Origin: Youngiibacter multivorans
GTDB taxonomy: Bacteria > Bacillota > Clostridia > Clostridiales > Clostridiaceae
Direction of reading: 5' to 3'
Assembly: GCF_017873395.1 (NCBI RefSeq)
Contig: NZ_JAGGKC010000054.1
Span: 1 to 7,760, forward strand
Length of the DNA stretch: 7,760 bases
This document shows, one piece after another, positions 1 through 5,539 of the stretch. The notes under the pieces were generated by a model. That model was not told the origin of the DNA and made no database searches. It saw nothing but the letters and a program-made list of their open reading frames with translations. A program made the translations under genes and the position numbers. How positions within the stretch are numbered: the first letter of the stretch is position 1; each line of letters starts with the position of its first letter.

Positions 1-95
1 TCTATTTCATCTGTGCTGCTTATCATGATCCGTTGCTCCTTTCTAATTTAGGGAAGAAAGGGAAGGTTTTTTCAAGTTCTTTTATATATTTAGGT
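1..95. repeat. Terminal direct repeat, left copy (circle overlap)
   Basis: These 95 bases are identical to 7666-7760 at the other end of the window. An exact end-to-end overlap in an assembled small contig is the usual sign of a circular molecule, or less often of a terminally redundant linear one. Collapsing it gives a circle of about 7,665 bp. The copy includes the first nine codons of the 95-aa gene (minus strand, bases 1-26), its ribosome site and the left arm of the nested inverted repeat. Confidence 0.95.
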
Positions 96-173
96 TTATA
101 TATATTCTTTTATACGTTGTAACGTATTTGTTTTTTAATAAAGAATATTTGAAAAGTCTCCCTTCTTTCCCTA
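49..173. repeat. AT-rich nested inverted repeat, candidate replication origin
   Basis: Three levels of dyad symmetry are stacked between the 3' end of the primase gene and the 95-aa gene. The outer arms are imperfect, about 25 nt each (49-75 and 149-173, both ending in TAGGGAA/TTCCCTA). The middle arms are ATATTCTTT (102-110) and AAAGAATAT (140-148). The inner palindrome is ATACGTT-GT-AACGTAT (112-127). The interior is almost pure A/T. An AT-rich, palindrome-rich gap beside a primase-helicase gene is where an origin would be expected in a satellite or plasmid of this kind, but no iteron family has been proved. It could instead be a regulatory RNA hairpin between the two genes. Confidence 0.5.
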
Positions 174-2294
174 TTATTCTATTGGTTTTATACCCATGTA
201 ATATTCAGATGATATTTTTCCAAGTTTTATACCCATCTTCATGGCTCTATCCTTGATATTTTTCTTCATGATAGGTTTAGCAATCTCGTTCATATAGGCC
301 CAATTTTCATACATGGTTTCAAATTGAGTTTTTAATACTCTATCCGCTGGGTTCCCTGTCATGATGTATTCTTCCATTACGAATCTGTACAAGCTGTCTG
401 ACTTCATTCTGTACTCTTCCCTGGCCATCTCTGTGGCTGCGGCATGAGTAAATTTATAGTTATTATCCTTAAGCCGGTGCAAACCTTCCAGGGCCCATAA
501 CAAAATACCCTCTATCTCGTCCTTAAGGTCGTCAAATAATAAAGGATCTCGGTCCCCTTCCTGGAGCACGTTCACGCATGGAATAATCAGTAAGCGCTCG
601 AATACGTGGCTGCCTTTTTCCCCTGATAGATATGGCAATTCATTACAACCGAATGTTACTGTCCCATTGAATTTATATGAGAAGCTTTGTTTACCCTTGA
701 ATTCACACGCAATGAGACCGCCGCCGGTGATTGACTTAAATATGCTGCTGTCTGTGAAGTCTGCTTCCTTCTGGTCATCTATAAGCAGGGCTTTTTTACC
801 GTACAGGTCACTTGTTGCGAATGGCTTGCTTAGATCCTGAATATCCCTGGTCGCTATGTTCTCGGTTCCTATGAGGTAATCGAGTAGGTTTATAAACACG
901 CTCTTACCGTTGTTACCATTGGGACCGTATAACGCCAGCGCTTTCTTAGGGAAGTAACCTGGTATACTGCTTATGGTCAATCCTGCCCATTCCTGGAGCA
1001 CCATTTGAAGTTCCTGATCGTTGTCTGTTAGGAAGTTTAGAAACTTGTCCCACTTTGCCGGATATGCTGCACGTGGATTGAAGTCCGTATTAATCTGTAT
1101 AGTGCTTAATAGGTCGCTTCGGTGCTCTTCCATCTTCTTTGTTTTTACGTTGTATAGTCCGTTCTTAAGGTTTATATAGTCCGAATCAGTGTCCAGATCC
1201 TCAACCCTTACCGTTGATTCATCGGTAACTAAAAGCTGATAAACCTCGTGCAGCATTGAAGCTTTCTGTATTGGTTCAGGTATCAGTTCTTTGATTTTAC
1301 CCTTCAGGGAATTAATCGAGATCCGTTTGTAATATCCACCCTGGTACCAATAAATTAGATCCTGGTCGAATCCATTTTTACGTACAATCATGTATTTATA
1401 GTTTTCCCTGATGTATTTCGCCAGTAATGCGGTGTTAACGCGCTCTTTGCCGCCATCTTCGTACAGGTAATATAAACCCTCGTCCGGTTCGCTCAACGCC
1501 TTATAAACGCTCTCTGCGGTCTTTAAAGCGCCTTCCTCTGGTTCTGCAAAGTATTCCGTATTTATCTTTTCTGCAAGCGCCATTATGACCGGTTTATCTT
1601 TAATGTTCTTACGTTTACAATAATCGTATAGCGCCTTGTTTAAGGCTCCATTTCGGCCCTCTCCGGCCTTCATGCCCTTAAGCGGTGCGAATATGTCATG
1701 CTCTTCCTCCGCGGTGGCTGTGGTGGCCTGTGGCGCTCTGGAAGGGCTCTTCTTATTGCCTGAGTTCTTGATGTACTTATATAGGCTCTCTGGCATGTCG
1801 TGGATCATGTTCCCACCTGTAGGCAGGTATTGTTTTATGTTTCCGTCCTTAGCTTTTATATAACTGTACGGTGCTATTACATAGCCACCCTCAGTTTTAA
1901 AATCAACGTTCTTCAGTATTATTCCATTTACATTATTCAACCCTGGTCGGTACTTGAAATATAAATGGTATCCGTTGTTTGGCGTCTTTACTGTGAATGT
2001 ATTTGTAAATATATTCCTGTCGCTGTCTGTAAGCTCTGCAGCTTCAAACAACTCCTGTATTATCATTGGTACCGGCTTATCTTTGCTGTCAATGTCAAGG
2101 ACCATGATCTGTGACTTCTCACCACATACCAGGCCATATGCTGCGTGACCATTTAACCCATTGGGATTGATTACGTGGTTCTGCTCGTCCTTCCAGGAAG
2201 TCCCCTTGGGTACCGCTGGCGCCTTGTCATTGCCGGCTTTAAATACCGGAAACAATTTTAATTTCTGGTATATCTGTTTTTCTGATTCTGTCAT
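174..2294 (-). CDS. Bifunctional primase-polymerase / SF3 (D5-like) helicase
   Basis: This 706-aa protein should make primers and unwind DNA to replicate the element. Residues about 1-175 form an archaeo-eukaryotic-type Prim-Pol domain. Its visible motifs are the catalytic pair D67-x-D69 in MVLDIDS, H110 in GYHLYF, and D131 followed by GGYVIAP. Residues about 205-270 resemble a primase C-terminal (PriCT) segment with GEGRNGAL. The helicase occupies about 290-600: Walker A GPNGNNGKS (457-465), Walker B ALLIDD (502-507), SF3 motif C ending in GCN (N551), and a likely arginine finger R567 in FERLL. The length is normal for plasmid, satellite and phage replication proteins of this class. The ATG is preceded by AAAGGGGTGG at good spacing. 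A terminator lies only about 45 nt upstream of the start, after a long structured leader, so expression may be set by attenuation. It is the only replication enzyme on the circle. Confidence 0.95.
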   Translation of the reverse strand: MTESEKQIYQKLKLFPVFKAGNDKAPAVPKGTSWKDEQNHVINPNGLNGHAAYGLVCGEKSQIMVLDIDSKDKPVPMIIQELFEAAELTDSDRNIFTNTFTVKTPNNGYHLYFKYRPGLNNVNGIILKNVDFKTEGGYVIAPYSYIKAKDGNIKQYLPTGGNMIHDMPESLYKYIKNSGNKKSPSRAPQATTATAEEEHDIFAPLKGMKAGEGRNGALNKALYDYCKRKNIKDKPVIMALAEKINTEYFAEPEEGALKTAESVYKALSEPDEGLYYLYEDGGKERVNTALLAKYIRENYKYMIVRKNGFDQDLIYWYQGGYYKRISINSLKGKIKELIPEPIQKASMLHEVYQLLVTDESTVRVEDLDTDSDYINLKNGLYNVKTKKMEEHRSDLLSTIQINTDFNPRAAYPAKWDKFLNFLTDNDQELQMVLQEWAGLTISSIPGYFPKKALALYGPNGNNGKSVFINLLDYLIGTENIATRDIQDLSKPFATSDLYGKKALLIDDQKEADFTDSSIFKSITGGGLIACEFKGKQSFSYKFNGTVTFGCNELPYLSGEKGSHVFERLLIIPCVNVLQEGDRDPLLFDDLKDEIEGILLWALEGLHRLKDNNYKFTHAAATEMAREEYRMKSDSLYRFVMEEYIMTGNPADRVLKTQFETMYENWAYMNEIAKPIMKKNIKDRAMKMGIKLGKISSEYYMGIKPIE

Positions 2295-2338
2295 ACGGGT
2301 CCACCCCTTTATATAAACACGTTACATATTTTGTTTAG

Positions 2339-2378
2339 AAAAAAATGCTGCATAGGAATGATGAGTAACTATGCAGCA
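2339..2378 (-). terminator. Intrinsic terminator or attenuator upstream of the primase gene
   Basis: On the minus strand a perfect 10-bp stem (TGCTGCATAG pairing with CTATGCAGCA, 2369-2378 and 2346-2355) is followed directly by seven T. The primase start is about 45 nt further on, and I find no convincing promoter in that gap. Transcription of the primase probably has to read through this site, which suggests an attenuator. Confidence 0.85.
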
Positions 2379-2743
2379 CCTTGTTTGCAACTCCGGTTGA
2401 GTCTTCCATCGTTGCGATTTTGAAGGAGGTATGTTTGAAATTACCGAAATTGTTTGCCTGCACCAACCGGAGGAGGTCCGCAGGCCGGTTATAAAAAGAT
2501 TTTGGATTTTAATTTAGTGCACTTCGGCGTCAATTGGTTAGTTCTTCACCTGGTGCTTGAATACAGAATATTAACTGTGGGCGACTGGATGAGACCTGCA
2601 CCCTTGTTATAAACACTTGCTGACACTATAGAAGTTCAATTCTTAATGCGATTAACCAGATCACACTTCAAATTGGAAAACGCCTTTTCAATTCCGGTAT
2701 AGCTTCCCTTAACCTTCAGTTATGCTCTTTAAGGTCCCACAAC
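2379..2743 (-). ncRNA. Structured leader or ncRNA upstream of the primase gene
   Basis: There is no open reading frame of note here, but base-pairing is dense on the minus strand. Hairpins include GGTCC/GGACC (about 2732-2749), CCTTAA/TTAAGG, TGTGAT/ATCGCA, GGTGC/GCACC enclosing a smaller hairpin (about 2551-2602), and a 9-bp long-range helix CTCCGGTTG/CAACCGGAG (2464-2472 with 2391-2399). The CCGGTT strand can alternatively pair with AACCGG (2485-2490), which gives two mutually exclusive folds just before the terminator. The RNA also exposes ACCTCCTT and ACCTCCTCC, both complementary to canonical ribosome sites. A possible promoter precedes it at 2750-2779. It could be a control leader for the primase or a stand-alone sRNA. 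Confidence 0.5.
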
Positions 2744-2749
2744 CAGGAC

Positions 2750-2779
2750 CATATATTAACCAGCATGAGTACCTGGCAA
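2750..2779 (-). promoter_or_regulatory. Possible promoter for the primase leader RNA
   Basis: On the minus strand, -35 TTGCCA (2774-2779) and -10 TATATG (2750-2755) are separated by 18 bp, immediately after the zinc-ribbon gene. The start site would fall near 2743. The -10 match is only moderate, and transcription from the capsid gene could equally run in. Confidence 0.4.
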
Positions 2780-2784
2780 TATAT

Positions 2785-2946
2785 TTAATCGTTGTCTCGT
2801 CTGTCTCTGGCGGCCTTCTTGGCCTTCCTGCAACGTGGACACCTTACCGGATCATTAAAATCCTTCTCCTGGTAATATTCCTGTTCACCAACTGTGAATG
2901 TAAAAATGTCCTGGCAATCTTTGCAGGTTATATGTTTATCGCTCAT
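2785..2946 (-). CDS. Small zinc-ribbon protein (PF13451-like)
   Basis: This is a 53-aa protein. It has C8-x2-C11 followed by the sequence IFTFTVGEQEYYQEK, then C36-x2-C39 and a basic tail ending in KKAARDRRDND. The order Cys pair, phenylalanine-rich strand, GEQ-x-YY, Cys pair matches the 'probable zinc-ribbon domain' family (zf-trcl, PF13451) common in Bacillota. The four cysteines should bind one zinc, and the basic tail may touch nucleic acid. The start is firm: ATG with AAAGGAG seven bases upstream. It begins 11 nt after the capsid stop codon, so it is probably co-transcribed and translated together with the capsid gene. Its role is unknown. Confidence 0.85.
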   Translation of the reverse strand: MSDKHITCKDCQDIFTFTVGEQEYYQEKDFNDPVRCPRCRKAKKAARDRRDND

Positions 2947-2957
2947 TCTTTACTCCT

Positions 2958-4163
2958 TTAACCCTGTGCTCCAAGTCCTACTCTTGCGCAAGCCTTTGGA
3001 TTCCATACTGCGTCAACAACTGTTAGCGCTCTGAGGTCTATGCTGGCACTGGTGAATCCTGACGCTCTGTTAGCTTCAACCTGGATCGGCATTGCAAACC
3101 TAACATAAAGCTGTGAAGGGTCCACAATGTATATGACGTCATCGGCAACGTGCTCATTTATGATGATCTGGTGTCCCATAAACTTTTCCGCTGCGTCTGC
3201 AAGGTTATACGCAAACTCTGTGGTCCCCTTGAATAGTCCCATAGTATTGAATACAGTGTCGGTGTTTGCGATTATAACTGCGTTCCTTGCGTACTTGTTA
3301 GGAAGCAGGGCCAGCGCTCCGGCTATGTCTGCTGGTGCTATCGGTGTAATCGAGGACGCTGTTAGCTTCTGGTTCGTTGCGTCCCAAGTGAGGTTCGCAA
3401 GTCCTTTTGGCTGTCCGGTTCCTGATCCATCTATGAATGACTTTTCCAGCGCTTCTATTACTTCACCCTGGAGCAGTTCAAGCATCATGTTCTGGAAGCT
3501 TCCTGTCGCCATGCTGGCCGCTGCCGCTGATACTCTCATATGTCTGAAGAGTTCATACCCACCAAGAGAGAGGTATGTCAACGTTGGTGCAGCTTCGTAC
3601 GCTACTTCACTTCCATCAACTTCCGAGTTCTCCAGCTTCCATGCTGCCGCTGTGGCGCTTGCTATTGGTATCTGTATGTTACCTGGTGCCCCGTTGCTGA
3701 TAACTGTCGCTCTGTGAAGCAGGTCGCTGTATTTGTCGCTTGTCAAAAGCTTGTTAGCAATCTCCAGCGGTACTACTGCGGCGCTTCCTGACATATCCAG
3801 CGCTCTCTTTTCTGTATCGTTCATGAGGTTATATTCTCCAGCTAAATATCGCTGAAAACTTCTTACTTCAAGTTCTTTGTTTGTATCTTCCATTGCTTTC
3901 GTTCCTCCTGTCATTGTATTTGTGCCATTTATACCGAATGTCCTTATAACGACACCCTCATTTAATGCTTTCTCTCTTGTCTGAAGTATCTCTGCGCCTT
4001 TTGCTTCTTCGCGCTTTATGATCTTTCTTACTTCGTCAACTTCATTGTTTAGCGTCCTAAGTTCTTCCAGGCTCATACTGTTTAACTTTTCGTCTGGTAT
4101 ATCCTGGAAGTCTTTAAGCTTCTGCTTTGCTTCTGCATATGTCATGCTATTCACTCCCTTCAT
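2958..4163 (-). CDS. Major capsid protein, HK97 fold
   Basis: The chosen start gives 401 aa, normal for an uncleaved HK97-type major capsid protein. Residues about 7-66 are a charged helical N-terminal segment typical of the delta (scaffolding) domain, which a phage protease usually removes. Capsid-fold hallmarks follow: SGSAAVVPLEI (125-135), the E-loop and spine-helix region, FIDGSGTGQPKGL (243-255), the P-domain, and a C-terminal strand near VVDAVWNPKACARV (382-395). The protein should self-assemble into an icosahedral shell in the cytoplasm. The frame is open up to a GTG at 4226, but the ATG at 4163 has the best ribosome site (AAGGGGAG, 8 nt spacing). The ATG at 4145 also has one and would give 395 aa. 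No protease, portal or terminase gene accompanies it. A terminator lies just upstream (4251-4274), and I found no strong promoter between them. Confidence 0.93.
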   Translation of the reverse strand: MKGVNSMTYAEAKQKLKDFQDIPDEKLNSMSLEELRTLNNEVDEVRKIIKREEAKGAEILQTREKALNEGVVIRTFGINGTNTMTGGTKAMEDTNKELEVRSFQRYLAGEYNLMNDTEKRALDMSGSAAVVPLEIANKLLTSDKYSDLLHRATVISNGAPGNIQIPIASATAAAWKLENSEVDGSEVAYEAAPTLTYLSLGGYELFRHMRVSAAAASMATGSFQNMMLELLQGEVIEALEKSFIDGSGTGQPKGLANLTWDATNQKLTASSITPIAPADIAGALALLPNKYARNAVIIANTDTVFNTMGLFKGTTEFAYNLADAAEKFMGHQIIINEHVADDVIYIVDPSQLYVRFAMPIQVEANRASGFTSASIDLRALTVVDAVWNPKACARVGLGAQG

Positions 4164-4250
4164 GTTATTTGCTCCCCTTATCCCCTCACGCTCAATCCGG
4201 CTGCATGTGCGGTAATCCTCCAGCACCTACTGTTTAGGAATTCAGGGTAT

Positions 4251-4274
4251 AAAAAAACACCTGTTACGGTGTTT
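4251..4274 (-). terminator. Intrinsic terminator after the RHH gene
   Basis: On the minus strand a 7-bp stem AAACACC/GGTGTTT with a 6-nt loop runs straight into seven T. Its 5' arm overlaps the end of the RHH coding sequence. It separates that operon from the capsid gene, which would then depend on read-through, antitermination or an unrecognised promoter. Confidence 0.85.
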
Positions 4275-4716
4275 CATTAGCTTTATTTAATGTCTCTTGT
4301 AAACTATTATTTAATGCTTTCATCTCGTCAAGTGTCATTTTGTCGAGTCCTTCTGACTTCATAGAATCCATGAATCCCGGATTTTCTCGGTCCCACTTTT
4401 TTGTACGTATACCGTCAAGTTCCAATGAAAGCATTAACATAAACCTTTTTGACTCATTGGAAAAAGCACTCATACGGCCCCTGTCGTTGGTAAGGTATTC
4501 ACCAATATCCTTTAGGTCATTACTTGTGAGTCTGTTAACCCCGATACTTAGAAAATCTCCTTCCTTTGACTTTATGTAATTATCTACCGCTTGTCTCGTC
4601 ACGCTGGAAAGTGTCACGTCTGCACCCTCTGTTTTCTCCTGAAGTTCCTGCATGATCTTGAAAAGCTTGTCTGCTGTCTCTTGTGGAATCCTTGCTCTAA
4701 GCTGATAATCTCCCAT
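4264..4716 (-). CDS. Ribbon-helix-helix DNA-binding protein with capsid-like C-terminal tail
   Basis: This 150-aa protein has an N-terminal RHH fold. The strand YQLRARIP (4-11) is followed by helix 12-30 and, after the turn VTLSSV, helix 38-50; this is the Arc/CopG type that dimerises and inserts a beta ribbon into DNA. The rest is helical. Residues 122-145 (around LDKMTLDEMKALNNSL) closely resemble residues 25-48 of the capsid protein encoded next (LNSMSLEELRTLNNEV). The ATG at 4716 is preferred over the GTG at 4725, because AAGGGGTG sits six bases before the ATG while the GTG lies inside that ribosome site. The gene overlaps the 49-aa gene by 20 nt, so translation is probably coupled. RHH proteins often repress their own promoter, and repeats in the promoter at 4894-4926 are a candidate site. 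Confidence 0.75.
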   Translation of the reverse strand: MGDYQLRARIPQETADKLFKIMQELQEKTEGADVTLSSVTRQAVDNYIKSKEGDFLSIGVNRLTSNDLKDIGEYLTNDRGRMSAFSNESKRFMLMLSLELDGIRTKKWDRENPGFMDSMKSEGLDKMTLDEMKALNNSLQETLNKANETP

Positions 4717-4846
4717 TGTTTTCACCCCTTATATTTTTGACCGCTTCCGCTGGGACTGGATCTAATGTCCCCCAAGCTGTCCTGCTATCTAATCTTTCTT
4801 CCTGGTGTTTCTTTCTTCTGTTTGCCCTTTGCCTTTCTCGTGACAT
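4697..4846 (-). CDS. Small basic protein, function unknown
   Basis: This 49-aa protein starts at an ATG preceded by GGGAGGTG with eight bases of spacing. The open frame extends to 4918, but that extension has no comparable ribosome site and crosses the promoter. The first 19 residues are strongly basic (RERQRANRRKKHQEER), and the middle has LDPVPAEAVKNI (28-39). I associate D-P-x-P...AVxNI with small unnamed proteins of clostridial mobile elements, but this is a weak memory rather than a family call. It is the first gene of the operon with the RHH protein and overlaps it by 20 nt. The basic N-terminus could bind nucleic acid. No function is assigned. Confidence 0.65.
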   Translation of the reverse strand: MSRERQRANRRKKHQEERLDSRTAWGTLDPVPAEAVKNIRGENNGRLSA

Positions 4847-4893
4847 GGCCTTTACACCTCCCGGGAAATATCGTCCGTTCGTTTCTTGAGTAC

Positions 4894-4926
4894 ATTGTAT
4901 CACGTTGTTCCACAACATGCAACATG
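4894..4926 (-). promoter_or_regulatory. Promoter with operator-like repeats for the 49-aa/RHH operon
   Basis: On the minus strand, -35 TTGCAT (4917-4922) and -10 TACAAT (4894-4899) have a 17-bp spacer. The predicted start is about 40 nt before the 49-aa ATG. Inside the spacer lies GTTGT-TCC-ACAAC (plus-strand sense, 4904-4916), and over the -35 there is a tandem direct repeat CAACATG (4913-4919 and 4920-4926). Such sites suit a repressor; the RHH protein made by this operon is the obvious candidate. Confidence 0.65.
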
Positions 4927-4944
4927 TTTCTAAAATTATTTTAT

Positions 4945-5291
4945 TTTCTGACCATACCCCCAGGGAAGCTTGCTGAGACCTGATCCGTTTCAGGGCGTAA
5001 TTCCCCCATTGAAAGGGGGATACCCCGCGGTATAGCTGCTTTCAACCTTCACCCTGGCCGCTTTCCCTCATAGCTTTCTACACGTGCATTATCCCCACAC
5101 GTGCGTATTATTGCTCTGCTATGGTCCCTCTAAAATAATTCCTCCAATGTTTTATACGTACGTCATTACAGGCGCAAGGGGAACATTTAAACCCCTCTGT
5201 AGTTCAGGCCCACAAAAGCGGATAGGACCTGTCCTGGTTAATTCTCTGCATAAGCTTAACCATACTCTCTAACTTTTTGATAACGCGGTAG
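4945..5291 (-). ncRNA. Large structured RNA candidate
   Basis: There is no plausible gene here, but the minus strand shows a coherent multi-branched fold. Elements, 5' to 3': GGTTAA/TTAACC (5236-5261); CAGGTCC/GGGCCTG with one G-U; GAGGGG/CCCCTT (about 5177-5197); CATAGC/GCTATG enclosing a CACGTG/CACGTG hairpin (about 5068-5124); then a long-range helix CCAGGG-(TG)-AAG/CTTCCCTGG (5047-5057 with 4960-4968). That helix encloses three local hairpins: ATACC/GGTAT (5021-5034), CCCCC/GGGGG (5003-5019) and CCTGA/TCAGG (4980-4995). A promoter sits at its 5' edge (5298-5327). I see no strong terminator at its 3' end, so it may be the leader of the 49-aa/RHH operon or be processed. I do not recognise the family. 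Confidence 0.5.
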
Positions 5292-5297
5292 TTTTAG

Positions 5298-5327
5298 CTT
5301 ATAACCGCAAAATATAAAAGACCTCAA
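5298..5327 (-). promoter_or_regulatory. Promoter for the large structured RNA, embedded in a terminator
   Basis: On the minus strand, -35 TTGAGG (5322-5327) and -10 TATAAG (5298-5303) are 18 bp apart. The -35 lies inside the 3' arm of the terminator that ends the preceding transcript, so one transcript ends where the next begins. Predicted start near 5291. Confidence 0.5.
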
Positions 5328-5350
5328 GCGCTGTTAACACTTAAGGTCTT
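5309..5350 (-). terminator. Intrinsic terminator, possibly bidirectional
   Basis: An 11-bp stem with one G-U pair (AAGACCTTAAG pairing with CTTGAGGTCTT; 5340-5350 and 5318-5328) is followed on the minus strand by a T-rich tract (TTTTATATTTT). On the plus strand the same stem is followed by GATTTTT. It closes the operon 6113-5526 and the candidate sRNA. Confidence 0.8.
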
Positions 5351-5504
5351 GATTTTTACTACTATGTTTTGTACAATCATGTTACAATTTTAATTGTACA
5401 GAACAAAGGTTCTCAAGGTTCTCTAAGTGTTGTCGCACTTACTGAATCGATTCTCTGAAGCTTGCCGGCTTCTTTGAATCGGAGGGCCTTTTTTCTATGT
5501 ATTT
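5318..5504 (-). ncRNA. Candidate small RNA with own promoter and terminator
   Basis: A near-consensus promoter (5511-5539) should start a transcript near 5504, and the terminator at 5309-5350 ends it, giving about 190 nt with no reading frame. It folds into successive hairpins. A two-part stem CGATTC...GAATCG encloses GAAGC/GCTTC (about 5448-5481). Then come TAAGTG/CACTTA (about 5424-5441), AGAAC/GTTCT (5399-5412), TGTACAAT/ATTGTACA (5370-5400) and the terminator stem. The same DNA on the plus strand has tandem copies of AGGTTCTC (about 5407-5423). It could instead be an operator or origin cluster. I do not recognise an RNA family. Confidence 0.5.
5370..5400. repeat. Inverted repeat with an internal half-site
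   Basis: TGTACAAT (5370-5377) and ATTGTACA (5393-5400) form perfect 8-bp arms. Between them, TACAATT (5383-5389) makes a second dyad with AATTGTA (5392-5398). This looks like an operator or iteron-like cluster, or a hairpin of the candidate sRNA. Confidence 0.6.
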
Positions 5505-5510
5505 GTTTTC

Positions 5511-5539
5511 AGTATAGGACCGTAATCATCGTATATCAA
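5511..5539 (-). promoter_or_regulatory. Near-consensus promoter at the end of the HTH gene
   Basis: On the minus strand, -35 TTGATA (5534-5539) and -10 TATACT (5511-5516) are 17 bp apart, five of six matches in each box. The -35 lies inside the last codons of the 56-aa HTH gene. Nothing coding lies between the predicted start (near 5504) and the terminator at 5309-5350, so it most likely drives a non-coding RNA. Confidence 0.6.

Noticed and set aside
2431..2514. 27-codon plus-strand frame preceded by AAGGAGGT
   Set aside because: The ribosome-site-like sequence abuts the ATG with no spacing, no plus-strand promoter is visible, and the bases are better explained as part of the minus-strand structured leader.
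2722..2961. 79-aa hydrophobic plus-strand frame
   Set aside because: It is antisense to the zinc-ribbon gene, whose cysteine pattern and ribosome site are convincing; the apparent membrane protein is a shadow.
3127..3717. 196-aa plus-strand open frame
   Set aside because: It lies wholly inside the capsid gene on the other strand, has no family features and reads as a low-complexity antisense shadow.
4164..4226. Longer capsid start at the GTG at 4226 (422 aa)
   Set aside because: There is no ribosome site before the GTG, whereas the ATG at 4163 has AAGGGGAG at ideal spacing.
4847..4918. Longer 73-aa form of the 49-aa protein
   Set aside because: The extension runs through the -10 region of the operon promoter and has no ribosome site.
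2590..4982. 9-base match TGAGACCTG shared by the two structured regions (2590-2598, 4974-4982)
   Set aside because: A 9-mer match between two segments of about 400 bases is expected by chance.
5197..5255. 19-codon frame (MVKLMQRINQDRSYPLLWA) within the large structured RNA
   Set aside because: Only a weak GAGAG lies close upstream, and its bases form two of the proposed helices; not supportable as a gene.
5298..5310. Group II intron or other ribozyme in the gene-free region
   Set aside because: No domain V signature and no intron-encoded protein; the hairpins do not match a ribozyme I recognise.
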